Position numbers and translations under genes: made by a program
Notes under the pieces: generated by a model
What the model was told of the DNA's origin: nothing
The model's input: the letters and a program-made list of their open reading frames with translations, nothing else
The model's database searches: none
Shown here: piece after piece, positions 35,150 through 48,039 of the stretch
Position numbering within the stretch: position 1 is the first letter of the stretch
Layout of the letters: each line of letters opens with the position of its first letter
Source of the DNA: Catenulispora pinisilvae
GTDB taxonomy: Bacteria > Actinomycetota > Actinomycetes > Streptomycetales > Catenulisporaceae
Length of the DNA: 64,000 nucleotides
Direction of reading: 5' to 3'
Assembly (NCBI RefSeq): GCF_015356865.1
Contig: NZ_JAAFZA010000031.1
Span: 1-64,000 of the forward strand

Positions 35150-35203
35150 TTGCGTTTTTGGGGGCCGTCTCAGGGCGTTCGGTGCCGCCTCAGGGTTTCC
35201 GAG

Positions 35204-36661
35204 TCAGTTCACCGCCACCAGATCCTCCGCTCCGGCGAGCGCCTCGGCCTCGGCTTCGCTGTGCACATTACGGGTCCGCAGCGCGATGACCGCCGCGCAG
35301 ACCACGGCGACCGCGCACGCGGTCAGCGCCCACGACAGCCCGGAGGCCATCGCCGCCGCGGGCCGCACACCGCTTTTCAGCTCGTGGTTCAGCCGCGCCG
35401 TGGAGATCGCGGCGAAGATCGCGAGCCCCAGCGCGCCGCCGACCTGCTGCGAGGCGTTCAGCAGCGCCGCGGCCAGGCCCGCCTGGCGCTGCGGCACGCC
35501 GGCGTTGGCGGCCGTGGCGATGGCGACGAACAACAGCCCGAGCCCGAACGCCATGACCACCATGCCCGGCAGCAGACCGCTGTCATACGAGCCGTGCACC
35601 TTCAGCCCGGCCAACAGGTAGATGCCGACCGCGGCCACGGCCGCCCCGACCACCGCCACCGGCCGGGTGCCGACCCGGGCCACCACCTTCGGCGCCAGAC
35701 CGGCCCCGATCCCGACCGCGACCGTGATCGGCAGGTAGGCCAGGCCGGCCCGGATCGGCGAGTAGCCCTCGACGTTCTGCATGTACAGGGTCAGGAAGAA
35801 GAAGAACGACAGGAAGCCCGCGACACCGACCAGCTGCGTGACGTTCGCCGCGACCAGTCCGCGGATCCGGAACACCGAGAGCGGCAGCAGCGGATCGCGG
35901 GTGTTGCGCTCGTTGACGATGAACGTCACGAGCAGCACCCCGGCCCCGGCCAACTCCAGCACCGTCCGGCCGGACCCCCAGCCCTGATCCGGCGCCTTCA
36001 CCAGACCGAACACCAGCAGCAGCATCCCGGCGGTGGCCAGGAACGCACCGACCAGATCCAGGCCCTTCACCGCGACCCGCTTGCCGTCGGCCTCGAACAT
36101 CCGGAACACGGCGACCAGGATCAGCACACAGAACGGCGGGTTCACGAACATCACCCAGCGCCAGCCCGGACCGTCGGTGAGCAGACCGCCGGCCAGCACG
36201 CCGACCGCCGAGGCGAGCCCGGCGACCGCACCCCACGCGCCGAAGGCCTTGGTGCGGTCCGAGCCCTCCTTGAACGTGGTGGTGAGCAGCGACAACGCGG
36301 CGGGCATCATCAAAGCGGCGCCGACGCCCTGGACCAACCGCGCGCCGACCAACAGCCCCGCGGTGTCGGCGAACCCGCCGGCCAGCGAAGCAAGGCCGAA
36401 CACCACGGTCCCGGTGATCAGCACCCGGCGCCGCCCGAACAGGTCGGCGGCCCGGCCGCCGAGGAGCATGAAGCCGCCGTAGGTGAGCAGATAGCCGCTG
36501 GGCACCCATTGCAGACCCTGGGTGCTGAAATGCAGATCCTTGCGGATGGACGGCAACGCGACGTTCACGATCGAGGCGTCGACCAAGTCCAGGAAGGCGA
36601 CGCCGCACAACAACAGCAGGATGACCTTGCCTCTGCCGGTTGATAGGAAGGATGCAGACAC
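35204..36661 (-). CDS. MFS drug efflux transporter (DHA2/EmrB-QacA type)
   Basis: This 485-residue integral membrane protein appears to have 14 hydrophobic segments. It has the signature of the drug:H+ antiporter-2 group near the start (AFLDLVDASIVNVALPSIRKDL, residues about 22-43). It also has GGRAADLFGRRRVL between the second and third helix, corresponding to MFS motif A, and ARLVQGVGAALMMPAALSLL as motif C-like. It is divergent from a MarR gene whose product likely represses it. Its start lies only 60 bp from that gene. The substrate is unknown but is probably an antibiotic or toxic compound. Confidence 0.93.
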   Translation of the reverse strand: MSASFLSTGRGKVILLLLCGVAFLDLVDASIVNVALPSIRKDLHFSTQGLQWVPSGYLLTYGGFMLLGGRAADLFGRRRVLITGTVVFGLASLAGGFADTAGLLVGARLVQGVGAALMMPAALSLLTTTFKEGSDRTKAFGAWGAVAGLASAVGVLAGGLLTDGPGWRWVMFVNPPFCVLILVAVFRMFEADGKRVAVKGLDLVGAFLATAGMLLLVFGLVKAPDQGWGSGRTVLELAGAGVLLVTFIVNERNTRDPLLPLSVFRIRGLVAANVTQLVGVAGFLSFFFFLTLYMQNVEGYSPIRAGLAYLPITVAVGIGAGLAPKVVARVGTRPVAVVGAAVAAVGIYLLAGLKVHGSYDSGLLPGMVVMAFGLGLLFVAIATAANAGVPQRQAGLAAALLNASQQVGGALGLAIFAAISTARLNHELKSGVRPAAAMASGLSWALTACAVAVVCAAVIALRTRNVHSEAEAEALAGAEDLVAVN

Positions 36662-36690
36662 GGGAGACCCCCTCCGGTACCCTATTACTT

Positions 36691-36733
36691 TGAGTTCCGT
36701 ACGTTATGAAGAAGGTATCATATGAGTTCCGTA
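36691..36733. promoter_or_regulatory. Operator-like direct repeats between the MFS and marR genes
   Basis: Two copies of TGAGTTCCGTA (36691-36701 and 36723-36733) are spaced 32 bp apart in the 60-bp divergent gap. The second overlaps the marR start. Partial palindromes such as GGTATCATATGA lie between them. A MarR dimer could bind here to repress both genes. Confidence 0.5.
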
Positions 36734-37210
36734 TCATCCACCGACGCGGCCGCCTCCCGCGAGCGTCGGCGCACGATGAACCAGATCACGGACAGCTTCC
36801 GCGAGATGGCCGTGGTGATGACGGTGCTCAACCTGCGGGCCGGGGAGCAGGTGGGACTGCGGGACGTGGAGCTGAAGGCGCTGGACGTCCTGATGCGCGA
36901 CGGCGCGATGAGCGCCAAGGCGCTGGGCCAGCGGCTGGGCATGCACCCGGCGACCATGACCGGGATCCTGGACAAGCTGGAGAAGTCGGGCTGGGTGACG
37001 CGCGAGCGCAGCCCCGAGGACCGGCGCGTGGTGCTGATCCAGCCGGTGCGCGAGCGGGTCGGGGAGATCGCGCGGCTGTTCACCGGGATGAACGTGATGG
37101 CGAGCGGGCTACTGGACCGCTATGACACCAAGGACCTGGAGACCATCGCGGAGTTCATGGGGACGATGGTGAACATGGCCAAGCAGGCTTCGGAGGAATG
37201 GGGGGCCTGA
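36722..37210 (+). CDS. MarR-family transcriptional regulator
   Basis: This 162-residue winged-helix regulator has ELKALDVLMRDGAMSAKALGQRLGMHPATMTGILDKLEKSGWVTRERSPEDRRVV-type features: recognition helix AKALGQRLG..PATMTGILDKL and the MarR wing RERSPEDRRVVLI. It is divergent from the MFS gene. A GAAGG site 6 nt before the ATG supports this start, although a family-like start at the inner Met near residue 19 cannot be excluded. It probably senses a small phenolic or drug-like ligand and controls the transporter. Confidence 0.92.
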   Translation: MSSVSSTDAAASRERRRTMNQITDSFREMAVVMTVLNLRAGEQVGLRDVELKALDVLMRDGAMSAKALGQRLGMHPATMTGILDKLEKSGWVTRERSPEDRRVVLIQPVRERVGEIARLFTGMNVMASGLLDRYDTKDLETIAEFMGTMVNMAKQASEEWGA

Positions 37211-37291
37211 GGGCTTCGGCGCCGACACCGATCAGCCGGAACCCGACTGTAAGCACGGCCCTGTTCTCGGACCCGCCGTCAGCCCGGCCGA

Positions 37292-38971
<1,680 letters not shown>

Positions 38972-39036
38972 GTCCGCATCCCATCGCGGCCCGCAACGGG
39001 GCGCCACACCATTGCGCCGATCGACGTACGCCCGGC

Positions 39037-39732
39037 TCAGCCCGCTTCGGCCCCGGCCGCACCCGCCATGACCTCGTCGATCATCGCCACCGCGGCAGCC
39101 AGACTGTCCACGATCGGCACCCCGGCCGTCCGCAGCGACGGCACGGCCGCGAACCCACCGGAGTACAGGATCGCGTGCGCACCGACACTGGCGGCGGCAG
39201 CCGCGTCATCCGGCGAGTCCCCGATGAGCACCACCCGCGCCGGATCAACGCCCAACCGGCCAAGGTGATCCCGCAAGTGCAGCCCCTTGCGCGCCGGCCG
39301 CGGCGGCTTGGTCCCCTGCACCAGCTCGAAGTACCGGTCGATCCCATGGTGCCGCACCACCGGCACCAACTTGTCGTCGTGGTACATCGACAACAGCGAC
39401 TGCGAGTGCCCGCGCCCCGACCACTCCCGGAACAGATCCGGCAGCCCGTCGGACAACCGCGCCTCCCGCTCGTAGGCCACGTAGTACTTGTGGAAGGTGG
39501 CGTCCAGCGCCTCCCACTCCTCATCGCCCGGCTCGTGCCCGAGGATGTCCGCATAGAAGGCGCGGATCGGCATCTTGATCTGCGTGCGGTACTGATCAGC
39601 CGTTATCGGCGCCAGCCCGTGGTCGGTGAACGAGTCGTTCGTGGAGCGCAGGATGATCTCGAAGTCGTTCAGGACGGTGCCGTTCCAGTCCCAGACGAGG
39701 TGCAATGGCTGTTGATTCTTCGGCACGGTCAC
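39037..39732 (-). CDS. HAD-family hydrolase, phosphoglycolate phosphatase-like
   Basis: This 231-residue Rossmann phosphatase has motif I VWDWNGTVLND (D15 nucleophile), a mid-cap region, motif III around RPARKGLHLRDH, and motif IV IGDSPDDAAAA. Motif I has Asn in place of the second Asp (DxN in place of DxD), a variant seen in some HADs. Substrate unknown. The GTG start has a TAGCCT hexamer 6 nt upstream, so the message is probably leaderless. A second GTG is 2 codons in. Confidence 0.88.
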   Translation of the reverse strand: MTVPKNQQPLHLVWDWNGTVLNDFEIILRSTNDSFTDHGLAPITADQYRTQIKMPIRAFYADILGHEPGDEEWEALDATFHKYYVAYEREARLSDGLPDLFREWSGRGHSQSLLSMYHDDKLVPVVRHHGIDRYFELVQGTKPPRPARKGLHLRDHLGRLGVDPARVVLIGDSPDDAAAAASVGAHAILYSGGFAAVPSLRTAGVPIVDSLAAAVAMIDEVMAGAAGAEAG

Positions 39733-39738
39733 CCGGAC

Positions 39739-39744
39739 AGGCTA
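39739..39744 (-). promoter_or_regulatory. -10 hexamer of a probable leaderless promoter
   Basis: TAGCCT on the minus strand, 6 nt, then the GTG of the HAD gene. No ribosome-binding site. Confidence 0.45.
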
Positions 39745-39789
39745 TCGACGGACGCCAACGGATTTCGAGATCAGCGAGTTAACCTTCGG

Positions 39790-40284
39790 TTACCCCAACA
39801 GGTCCGGAAGTTCCTGCGTCGCATACCAAAGCAGCTCGTGGTCGTCGATGCCGTCGACCGTGAACGACGCGTCCTCGTCCCCGGCGTCGGCGGCGCCGAG
39901 CAGGACCACGGCCAGTGCCACCTCGTCGAGGACCGCAGGGTCGTCGACGTGCAGGGAGGCCACCCAGGAGAGGGGGATCTCGGCGGTGACGCGGACCAGG
40001 CCGGGTTCGGGGCCGTCGAGGATCGGGGCGGCGTGGGCGTCCGGGACCTCGGCGGCGATCACGACGCGGCGGCGGGGGGCCTCCGGGGTGTCGGACAGGA
40101 GGCGCAGGGAGGCTCGGGCGGCGTCGGTCAGGGCGGCGTACTCCAGTTCTTCGCTGTCCCCTTCGGTGTACCACTCGCGCAGGGCCGGGGTGACCGCGTA
40201 CGCCGTCGGCGGCTCGGGGGTGAGGCGGCCTGTCTTGTGCAGCTCGGCGAGCACTGGCAGGGTCGCGGGGAGGTAGACGCGCAT
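39790..40284 (-). CDS. DUF6912 conserved protein
   Basis: This 164-residue soluble protein begins MRVYLPATLPVLAELH and contains AYAVTPALREWYTEGDSEELEYAAL and ARASLRLL, which match the actinobacterial DUF6912 family. The C-terminal half has VASLHVDDPAVLDEVALA and ELLWYATQELPDLLG. Function unknown; no membrane segment or catalytic motif is evident. The start ATG has a GATAAT hexamer 6 nt upstream, so it is a likely leaderless gene. Confidence 0.85.
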   Translation of the reverse strand: MRVYLPATLPVLAELHKTGRLTPEPPTAYAVTPALREWYTEGDSEELEYAALTDAARASLRLLSDTPEAPRRRVVIAAEVPDAHAAPILDGPEPGLVRVTAEIPLSWVASLHVDDPAVLDEVALAVVLLGAADAGDEDASFTVDGIDDHELLWYATQELPDLLG

Positions 40285-40290
40285 TGCGCC

Positions 40291-40296
40291 ATTATC
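40291..40296 (-). promoter_or_regulatory. -10 hexamer (GATAAT) of a probable leaderless promoter
   Basis: GATAAT on the minus strand lies 6 nt before the ATG at 40284, with no ribosome-binding site. Confidence 0.45.
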
Positions 40297-40359
40297 CCCT
40301 CCGGGGGTGCGCTGGGGCGCGCCACGCCGGGAGCGCTATAGCGGAGTTCTGTAGAGGCT

Positions 40360-41355
40360 CTACGCGGGGGCGCGCTGTGCGGCGATCTGCTCGCGGGTGG
40401 TACGCATCGCGGTCTCCAGGACCTGCGGGCGGCGGTCTCCGTCCATCACGTTGGGGCCGATGGCGTCGTAGTCGTCGGCGGTGGGGCAGAACACGATGAC
40501 CTTGGTGCCGTCGGCGCGGACCTGCTGCGCCTCCAGCAGCATCCGCCGTGTCACGGCTCTCCTATAGCGGCGCTCGACCCGTTCCATGACCCTGTGCGGC
40601 GGCCCGTTGAATCCGCGGATCGCCATCGGGGCCAGGACGTAGAGCTCGTCCAGTGGCGGCTCGCCGATCTCCTGGAAGTTCTGCTTGTCGGCCACGTCCA
40701 CGTTGGTCGCGGACCACATGCCGCCGTCCACGTAGCGGCGGCCGTCGATGATGATCGGGGCGAACCAGCCGGGGATCGCGCAGGAGGCGGTCACGGCTTC
40801 GGCCAGCGTGGTGCGCGGCGCCCGGGGGCTGCCGAAGGTCACCCGCTCGCCGGTGGTGAAGTCCAGCGCGACGATCCGCAGCGCCTTGTGCGGCGACCAG
40901 CCCTCGGCGTCCCCGGGCAGGCCTTCGACGAGTTCACCGACGCCGCCGAGCGAGCCCCGGCCCGGCGGCATGGCCGCGGCCATCACCGCGGTCGGGGGCA
41001 CGGAGCGGGGGTGGCGCGCGGTGCGGGCCAGCAGCGGGCCGGAGCCCAGGCGCAGCTTGGGGCGCTCCGGGTGGGCGCCGCCGGCCGCGGTGGCGTAGTC
41101 GAACTCCACGCCGCTGAGCGGGCCCTGCGCGATCCGGCCGGTGAGCTGGTGCTCGTACAGGACCTCCGGGGTGGCGCCGGCCCCGAGCATCGCGGCCACG
41201 ACCGAGCCGGCGGAGGTCCCGACGATCATCTCGGCCTCGCGCGGGTCCCAGTCCACCGCCTCGCTGAGCACCGCCAGCGCGCCCACCATCCAGGCCGCGC
41301 CGAGCATGCCGCCGCCGCCCAGGACCAGACCACGCCGCACTGCCGTGGAGGCCAT
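40360..41355 (-). CDS. Patatin-like phospholipase
   Basis: This 331-residue protein has the patatin signature: the oxyanion loop VLGGGGMLGA (11-20), the nucleophile elbow GTSAGS with S48, and the catalytic Asp in YVDGGMW (D210). These form the Ser-Asp dyad that hydrolyses acyl esters of phospholipids. No signal peptide is seen, so it acts inside the cell or at the inner membrane face. The ATG at 41355 has GGGAG 7 nt upstream. Upstream in-frame codons are a poor match. It is divergent from the DUF2156 gene. Confidence 0.93.
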   Translation of the reverse strand: MASTAVRRGLVLGGGGMLGAAWMVGALAVLSEAVDWDPREAEMIVGTSAGSVVAAMLGAGATPEVLYEHQLTGRIAQGPLSGVEFDYATAAGGAHPERPKLRLGSGPLLARTARHPRSVPPTAVMAAAMPPGRGSLGGVGELVEGLPGDAEGWSPHKALRIVALDFTTGERVTFGSPRAPRTTLAEAVTASCAIPGWFAPIIIDGRRYVDGGMWSATNVDVADKQNFQEIGEPPLDELYVLAPMAIRGFNGPPHRVMERVERRYRRAVTRRMLLEAQQVRADGTKVIVFCPTADDYDAIGPNVMDGDRRPQVLETAMRTTREQIAAQRAPA

Positions 41356-41567
41356 CTCGTCGCTCCCGTCGGGGGTGATCCGTTTCCTCGACTGTAACGG
41401 GCGTTCGTGCGCAGCACCCCTCATCCGCACCGACGAAAGTCGGATACACAGGGGTCCCACCCGCCACCCACCGCCGCCCGTTAACGAGACGCTACGCGCC
41501 GCAGTGTTGAATGTGGGAATAACGTGACAGGCGGGGGCTGTTCGTATGTCGCGGGAGGTACGTGCCC

Positions 41568-43376
41568 ATGGCTGACCGAGGCGGAAACGAGATGCCGGTC
41601 CCTGAGGATCGGCTCACGGTATGGCCGTTAGCCGCGCTGGTACTGGCCGCGGCGGCGACACTGTTCGGGTACGCGGGCGCGGACAGCCCACCGTCGTGGC
41701 TCACCAGGACGGTCATCGTCATCACCGGCACCGCCCCCTCCGGCGGCCACGCGGTGCACATCGGGCTGGCTCTCCTCCTCCTCGCGCGCGGCCTGTATGT
41801 GCGGCGTCGCATGGCGCTGTATCTGACCTCTGCCGCGGTGGTGTGGTCGACGGCGATGTCGGTGATCACCTGGGACCAGCCGTGGCGGCTGCTGCCGATG
41901 GCGGCGTTCGCCTGGGCGCTGTGGGGTGCGCGGGTGCGGTTCACCGCCCTGCCCGACGCCGCGCGCGTGCACACAGCCCTGCACATGGTGCTCGGGTTCG
42001 GCGTCCTCGCGGTCGTCGTGGGCGGCGGCGGGATCTTCCTGCAGCGGGACCGGCTCAGCTCCTCCCTCACCCCGGCCGGGCTGGGGCGGGAGCTTCTCGA
42101 CAGCCTCACGGCGAACCCCGGGCCGATGACGATGGAGGGCCGCTCGTGGTTCCTCCACGGGCTTTCACTCCTCGGCGGGATCACACTGCTCCTGGTGCTG
42201 ATGTCGCTGTTGGCGCCGGCCCGGGCCCCGCTTCCGGGGACCGACATCGAGCGGGACCGGGTGCGGCGGCTCGTACAGCATCCGGACTCGGACACGCTGG
42301 CCCCGTTCGCGCTCCGTCACGACAAGTCCTATGTCTTCTCCCCCGACGGCCGCGCCGCGATCGGCTACCGGGTGTTCCTGGGCACCGCGGTGGTCGGCGG
42401 CGACCCGATCGGCGCGGCCGACGCACAGGAGGCGGCGATCGTCGAGTTCCTGGCCCTGTGCCGGCGCCGCGGATGGCGGCCGACGGTGCTCGGCGCCCGG
42501 GAGGCGCTGCTCCCGCTGTGGAAGGCGCACGGGATGCGGCGCGCGATCAGCATCGGGGACGAGGTCATGCTGCCCGTGGCCGGCTTCTCGCTGGAAGGGC
42601 GGTCGATCCGCAACGTGCGGCAGGCGGTGCGGCGGACCCACAAGGCCGGGATCACCACCCGGGTGCTGCGCGAGACGGCGCTCGACGAGGAGTCGGCCGA
42701 CCAGCTGCTCGGCATCCACCAGCGCTGGCTCAAGGGGCACGCCGAGCACGGCTTCGCGATGAACCTGGACGCCATCACCTCCGCCCGGCACCCCGACGCG
42801 CTGCTGATCGTCGCGTACACCCCCGACGGCCGCGCGGTCGGCTTCCAGCGCTACCACCCGGTCGGCGCCGACCGGCCCTCCGGCCACCCCACGGCGCTGT
42901 CGCTGGACGTGATGCCGCGCGATCCGCAGAGCCCGAACGGGGTGAACGAGCGGCTGATCGTGGACCTGGTGGCCTGGGCCCGCGAGCGGGGCATCGACGA
43001 GATCTCGCTGAACTTCGCGGCGTTCCGCCCGATCATGGACGCCGGCAGCCGCCGCTCCCCGCTGCAAAGCGCGGCGTACCGCGCGATCCACCTGCTGGAC
43101 CCGTGGATCATGCTGGAGTCGCTGTACCGGTTCAACGCCAAGTTCCGCCCCGGCTGGCAGCCCCGCTCGGTGATGTTCCGCTCCTGGGGCGAGGTCGGCT
43201 GGCTCGCGGCCTCGGCGCTGGCGATGGAGTTCTCGCTGCCGCTGGACCGGCAGCGGGTGGCCCCGGCCGGCGCGCGGGTGCGCGGCAGGCGGCACGCGCA
43301 GGAGCAGCTGCCGGAGGACATCGGGATCGGGGATGAGGATGCTGTCGGAGGTCCCCTGCGGCGGCATGTCGGGTAA
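41568..43376 (+). CDS. DUF2156 membrane protein, phosphatidylglycerol lysyltransferase-like
   Basis: This 602-residue protein has about five N-terminal membrane helices (e.g. 13-35, 55-70, 75-93, 100-115, 135-155 and one near 200). A soluble C-terminal GNAT-like domain (about 225-560) then follows, with RSIRNVRQAVRRTHKAGIT, SLDVMPRDPQSPNGVNERLIVDL and SRRSPLQSAAYRAIHLLD motifs. These occur in the MprF C-terminal domain (DUF2156), which transfers lysine from lysyl-tRNA to phosphatidylglycerol. The membrane part is shorter than in full MprF. An aminoacylated-lipid function is likely but the amino acid is not fixed. The ATG has GGGAGG 9 nt upstream. Confidence 0.88.
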   Translation: MADRGGNEMPVPEDRLTVWPLAALVLAAAATLFGYAGADSPPSWLTRTVIVITGTAPSGGHAVHIGLALLLLARGLYVRRRMALYLTSAAVVWSTAMSVITWDQPWRLLPMAAFAWALWGARVRFTALPDAARVHTALHMVLGFGVLAVVVGGGGIFLQRDRLSSSLTPAGLGRELLDSLTANPGPMTMEGRSWFLHGLSLLGGITLLLVLMSLLAPARAPLPGTDIERDRVRRLVQHPDSDTLAPFALRHDKSYVFSPDGRAAIGYRVFLGTAVVGGDPIGAADAQEAAIVEFLALCRRRGWRPTVLGAREALLPLWKAHGMRRAISIGDEVMLPVAGFSLEGRSIRNVRQAVRRTHKAGITTRVLRETALDEESADQLLGIHQRWLKGHAEHGFAMNLDAITSARHPDALLIVAYTPDGRAVGFQRYHPVGADRPSGHPTALSLDVMPRDPQSPNGVNERLIVDLVAWARERGIDEISLNFAAFRPIMDAGSRRSPLQSAAYRAIHLLDPWIMLESLYRFNAKFRPGWQPRSVMFRSWGEVGWLAASALAMEFSLPLDRQRVAPAGARVRGRRHAQEQLPEDIGIGDEDAVGGPLRRHVG

Positions 43377-43449
43377 CCGACTGCTCGGGGGGGTAACCGA
43401 CAGCTCGGGAGTGTCAGCCGGATCTGGGGTACCAGCCGGATCTGAAACG

Positions 43450-44211
43450 TCAGCCGGGCTGGAGCGCGGTGCAGCGCCAGCGCGCGTCCTCGGCGCGGTC
43501 GAAGCGCAGGGCGACGGCGCGGGTGCGGGCGCCGTCGCGCAGAAGGGCTAAGGCCTCGACACCGTCACCGCTTTCGGAGAGCCGGACCGACTTCAGGGAC
43601 GCGGTGCGGGCATAGCGCGGGGTGCGGAGTTTGCCGCGGACTTCGGGAGCGGTCCAGGACGCGGCGTGGGTGGCGGTGCGGCGGCCGACCATGACCTCGA
43701 CCAGGACGCCTACCAGGGCTCTGACTTCGTTGTAAGCCTTCTGCGGTGGCGTGCGGCGCGGGGCCGGCGCCGGTTGGGCTTCGACGGGCAGCACCGCGGG
43801 CCGACGCTCGGAGAGCTCCACGCGGGACAAGGCGCGGGCGAGCGCACCGGTCGGCGGATCGGGCAGCGGGGTCGGACAGGCCATGACCACGCCTGCCCGC
43901 ACTACCGAGAGCAGCAACCCGGGACGGGGCTCGCGGCCGCTGCCGGACAGGGGGCGCCACACTTTGCCGTACTCCGACGACCAAGCATCGACCGCCCACG
44001 GCACGCTGCGGCCATCGTCATCCCCCGGTTCCTCGGGCAGGTCGTCGCCGAGTCCGACCGGCCAGTCGTTGGAGGGGGCGAACAGCCCCGCGTCGATCTC
44101 CACCTCGGCGACCGCGTCCACCCACACCGCGATGCCCGGGAAGTCTGGCCTGTTATCGTGCCGCCACCGCGCGGCGACCTCGGCCGTCCCGACCGCCCGA
44201 ACCGGCACCAC
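43450..44211 (-). CDS. Rv3235-family protein next to secA
   Basis: This 253-residue soluble protein has a variable N-terminal half and a conserved C-terminal part (about 150-253) with VRALVGVLVEVMVGRRTATHAASWTAPEV and RTASLKSVRLSESGDGVEALALL, which match the Rv3235 family. In many actinobacteria this family lies immediately downstream of secA, as here. Function unknown; a role near the ribosome or Sec system has been considered only from neighbourhood. It is separated from secA by a terminator-like hairpin, so it may have its own promoter. The long N-terminus seems poorly conserved. Confidence 0.8.
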   Translation of the reverse strand: MVPVRAVGTAEVAARWRHDNRPDFPGIAVWVDAVAEVEIDAGLFAPSNDWPVGLGDDLPEEPGDDDGRSVPWAVDAWSSEYGKVWRPLSGSGREPRPGLLLSVVRAGVVMACPTPLPDPPTGALARALSRVELSERRPAVLPVEAQPAPAPRRTPPQKAYNEVRALVGVLVEVMVGRRTATHAASWTAPEVRGKLRTPRYARTASLKSVRLSESGDGVEALALLRDGARTRAVALRFDRAEDARWRCTALQPG

Positions 44212-44272
44212 GATCTACCGCCTCCCCCGTCACCCGAGAACTGAGGCTCCAGCAGATCACAGGGGTATGCGA

Positions 44273-44304
44273 AACGGCTGACTTCCCGGGGAAAGTCAGC
44301 CGTT
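44273..44304 (-). terminator. Terminator after secA
   Basis: A 12-bp perfect stem (AACGGCTGACTT and complement) with an 8-nt loop CCCGGGGA lies about 35 nt after the secA stop. It ends with a short TTT on the minus strand. Confidence 0.75.
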
Positions 44305-44337
44305 CGGCCCAGCTAGTGACCCGGTGTCGCCACCGCG

Positions 44338-47142
<2,805 letters not shown>

Positions 47143-47289
47143 GGCAGACAACTCCTCGATTACGGGCTCAGGCAGGCAGGGGTGGGCCCCGCCTTTTCCA
47201 ACATGTTATGCGACGGCCGGTGCTCCAAGGGAAGAGCACGGCGTACCGATCATCGGCATATTGCCTGGAGATCACGGATCCGGCTCGCC

Positions 47290-47295
47290 TACGGT
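47290..47295 (+). promoter_or_regulatory. -10 hexamer of a probable leaderless promoter
   Basis: TACGGT, then 6 nt (GGGGCG), then the ATG at 47302. Confidence 0.45.
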
Positions 47296-47301
47296 GGGGC
47301 G

Positions 47302-47931
47302 ATGGACACACCGGAAACGCGCGAGCGCCTTGAGCCGGTTCCCGTACCGGATCACATTCTCGCTGCTCCACCGCTGCCCCAGGGGCCTTTGCAGACCGCC
47401 CGGCTGTTGCTGCGGCCCTGGCGGGAGGCGGAGATACCGGAGGTGTTCAGGATCTGCCAGGATCCGGAAGTCCAACGCTGGACCACCGTGCCCACCCCCT
47501 ATCAGGTGAAGGACGCGGAGTGGTTCGTGCGCGATCACACACCGCGCGGCTTCCACACCGGGGACGAGGCGACGTTCGGTGTCTTCGTCCGGGGCACCGG
47601 CGAGACCGCCGGGGCGATCGGGCTCGGCGCGATCACCCGGTCCACCGCGGCCTCCGGGGTACGCACCGCGGAACTCGGCTACTGGGCCAATCCCGAGACG
47701 CGCGGTCGCGGATACATCACGGAGGGTGTGCGCGAGGTGGTGCGCTGGGGGTTCGAGGTGGCCCGGCTCCGGCGGATCACGTGGCAGGCCTTCGACGGGA
47801 ACGTGCCGTCGCGCCGGGTGATCGAGAAGGTCGGGTTCACGATCATCGGGCGGCAGCGCGGATCGCATGAGCACCGCGGGGTGGTCCGGGACATGTGGCT
47901 GGCCGACATCCTGCCCGGGGAACTGCGGTAG
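47302..47931 (+). CDS. GNAT-family N-acetyltransferase
   Basis: This 209-residue protein has the RimJ/RimL-like layout: LQTARLLLRPWREAEIPEVFRI early, then GTGETAGAIGLGAI, the coenzyme A loop ELGYWANPETRGRGYITEG (Q/RxxGxG/A type: RGRGYI) and TWQAFDGNVPSRRVIEKVGFTII. Such enzymes acetylate protein N-termini or antibiotics; the substrate is not clear. A TACGGT hexamer sits 6 nt before the ATG. The gene is divergent from secA and followed by the DNA-glycosylase-like gene. Confidence 0.9.
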   Translation: MDTPETRERLEPVPVPDHILAAPPLPQGPLQTARLLLRPWREAEIPEVFRICQDPEVQRWTTVPTPYQVKDAEWFVRDHTPRGFHTGDEATFGVFVRGTGETAGAIGLGAITRSTAASGVRTAELGYWANPETRGRGYITEGVREVVRWGFEVARLRRITWQAFDGNVPSRRVIEKVGFTIIGRQRGSHEHRGVVRDMWLADILPGELR

Positions 47932-47981
47932 GCCTCTCCCGTTCTGGGCAGTTGAACAACCGCCTCCGCGGATCGTCGCCG

Positions 47982-48015
47982 GTCACGCGGACTTGTCGGT
48001 CACACGGACTTGTCG
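47982..48015. repeat. 17-bp tandem direct repeat
   Basis: GTCACGCGGACTTGTCG is followed immediately by GTCACACGGACTTGTCG, one mismatch, in the promoter region of the next gene. The second copy spans a TTG codon that could be misread as a start. Confidence 0.8.
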
Positions 48016-48026
48016 GAGCCGACCGC

Positions 48027-48032
48027 TAGCGT
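48027..48032 (+). promoter_or_regulatory. -10 hexamer of a probable leaderless promoter
   Basis: TAGCGT is followed by 7 nt and the GTG at 48040, with no ribosome-binding site. Confidence 0.45.
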
Positions 48033-48039
48033 GGCGAGG

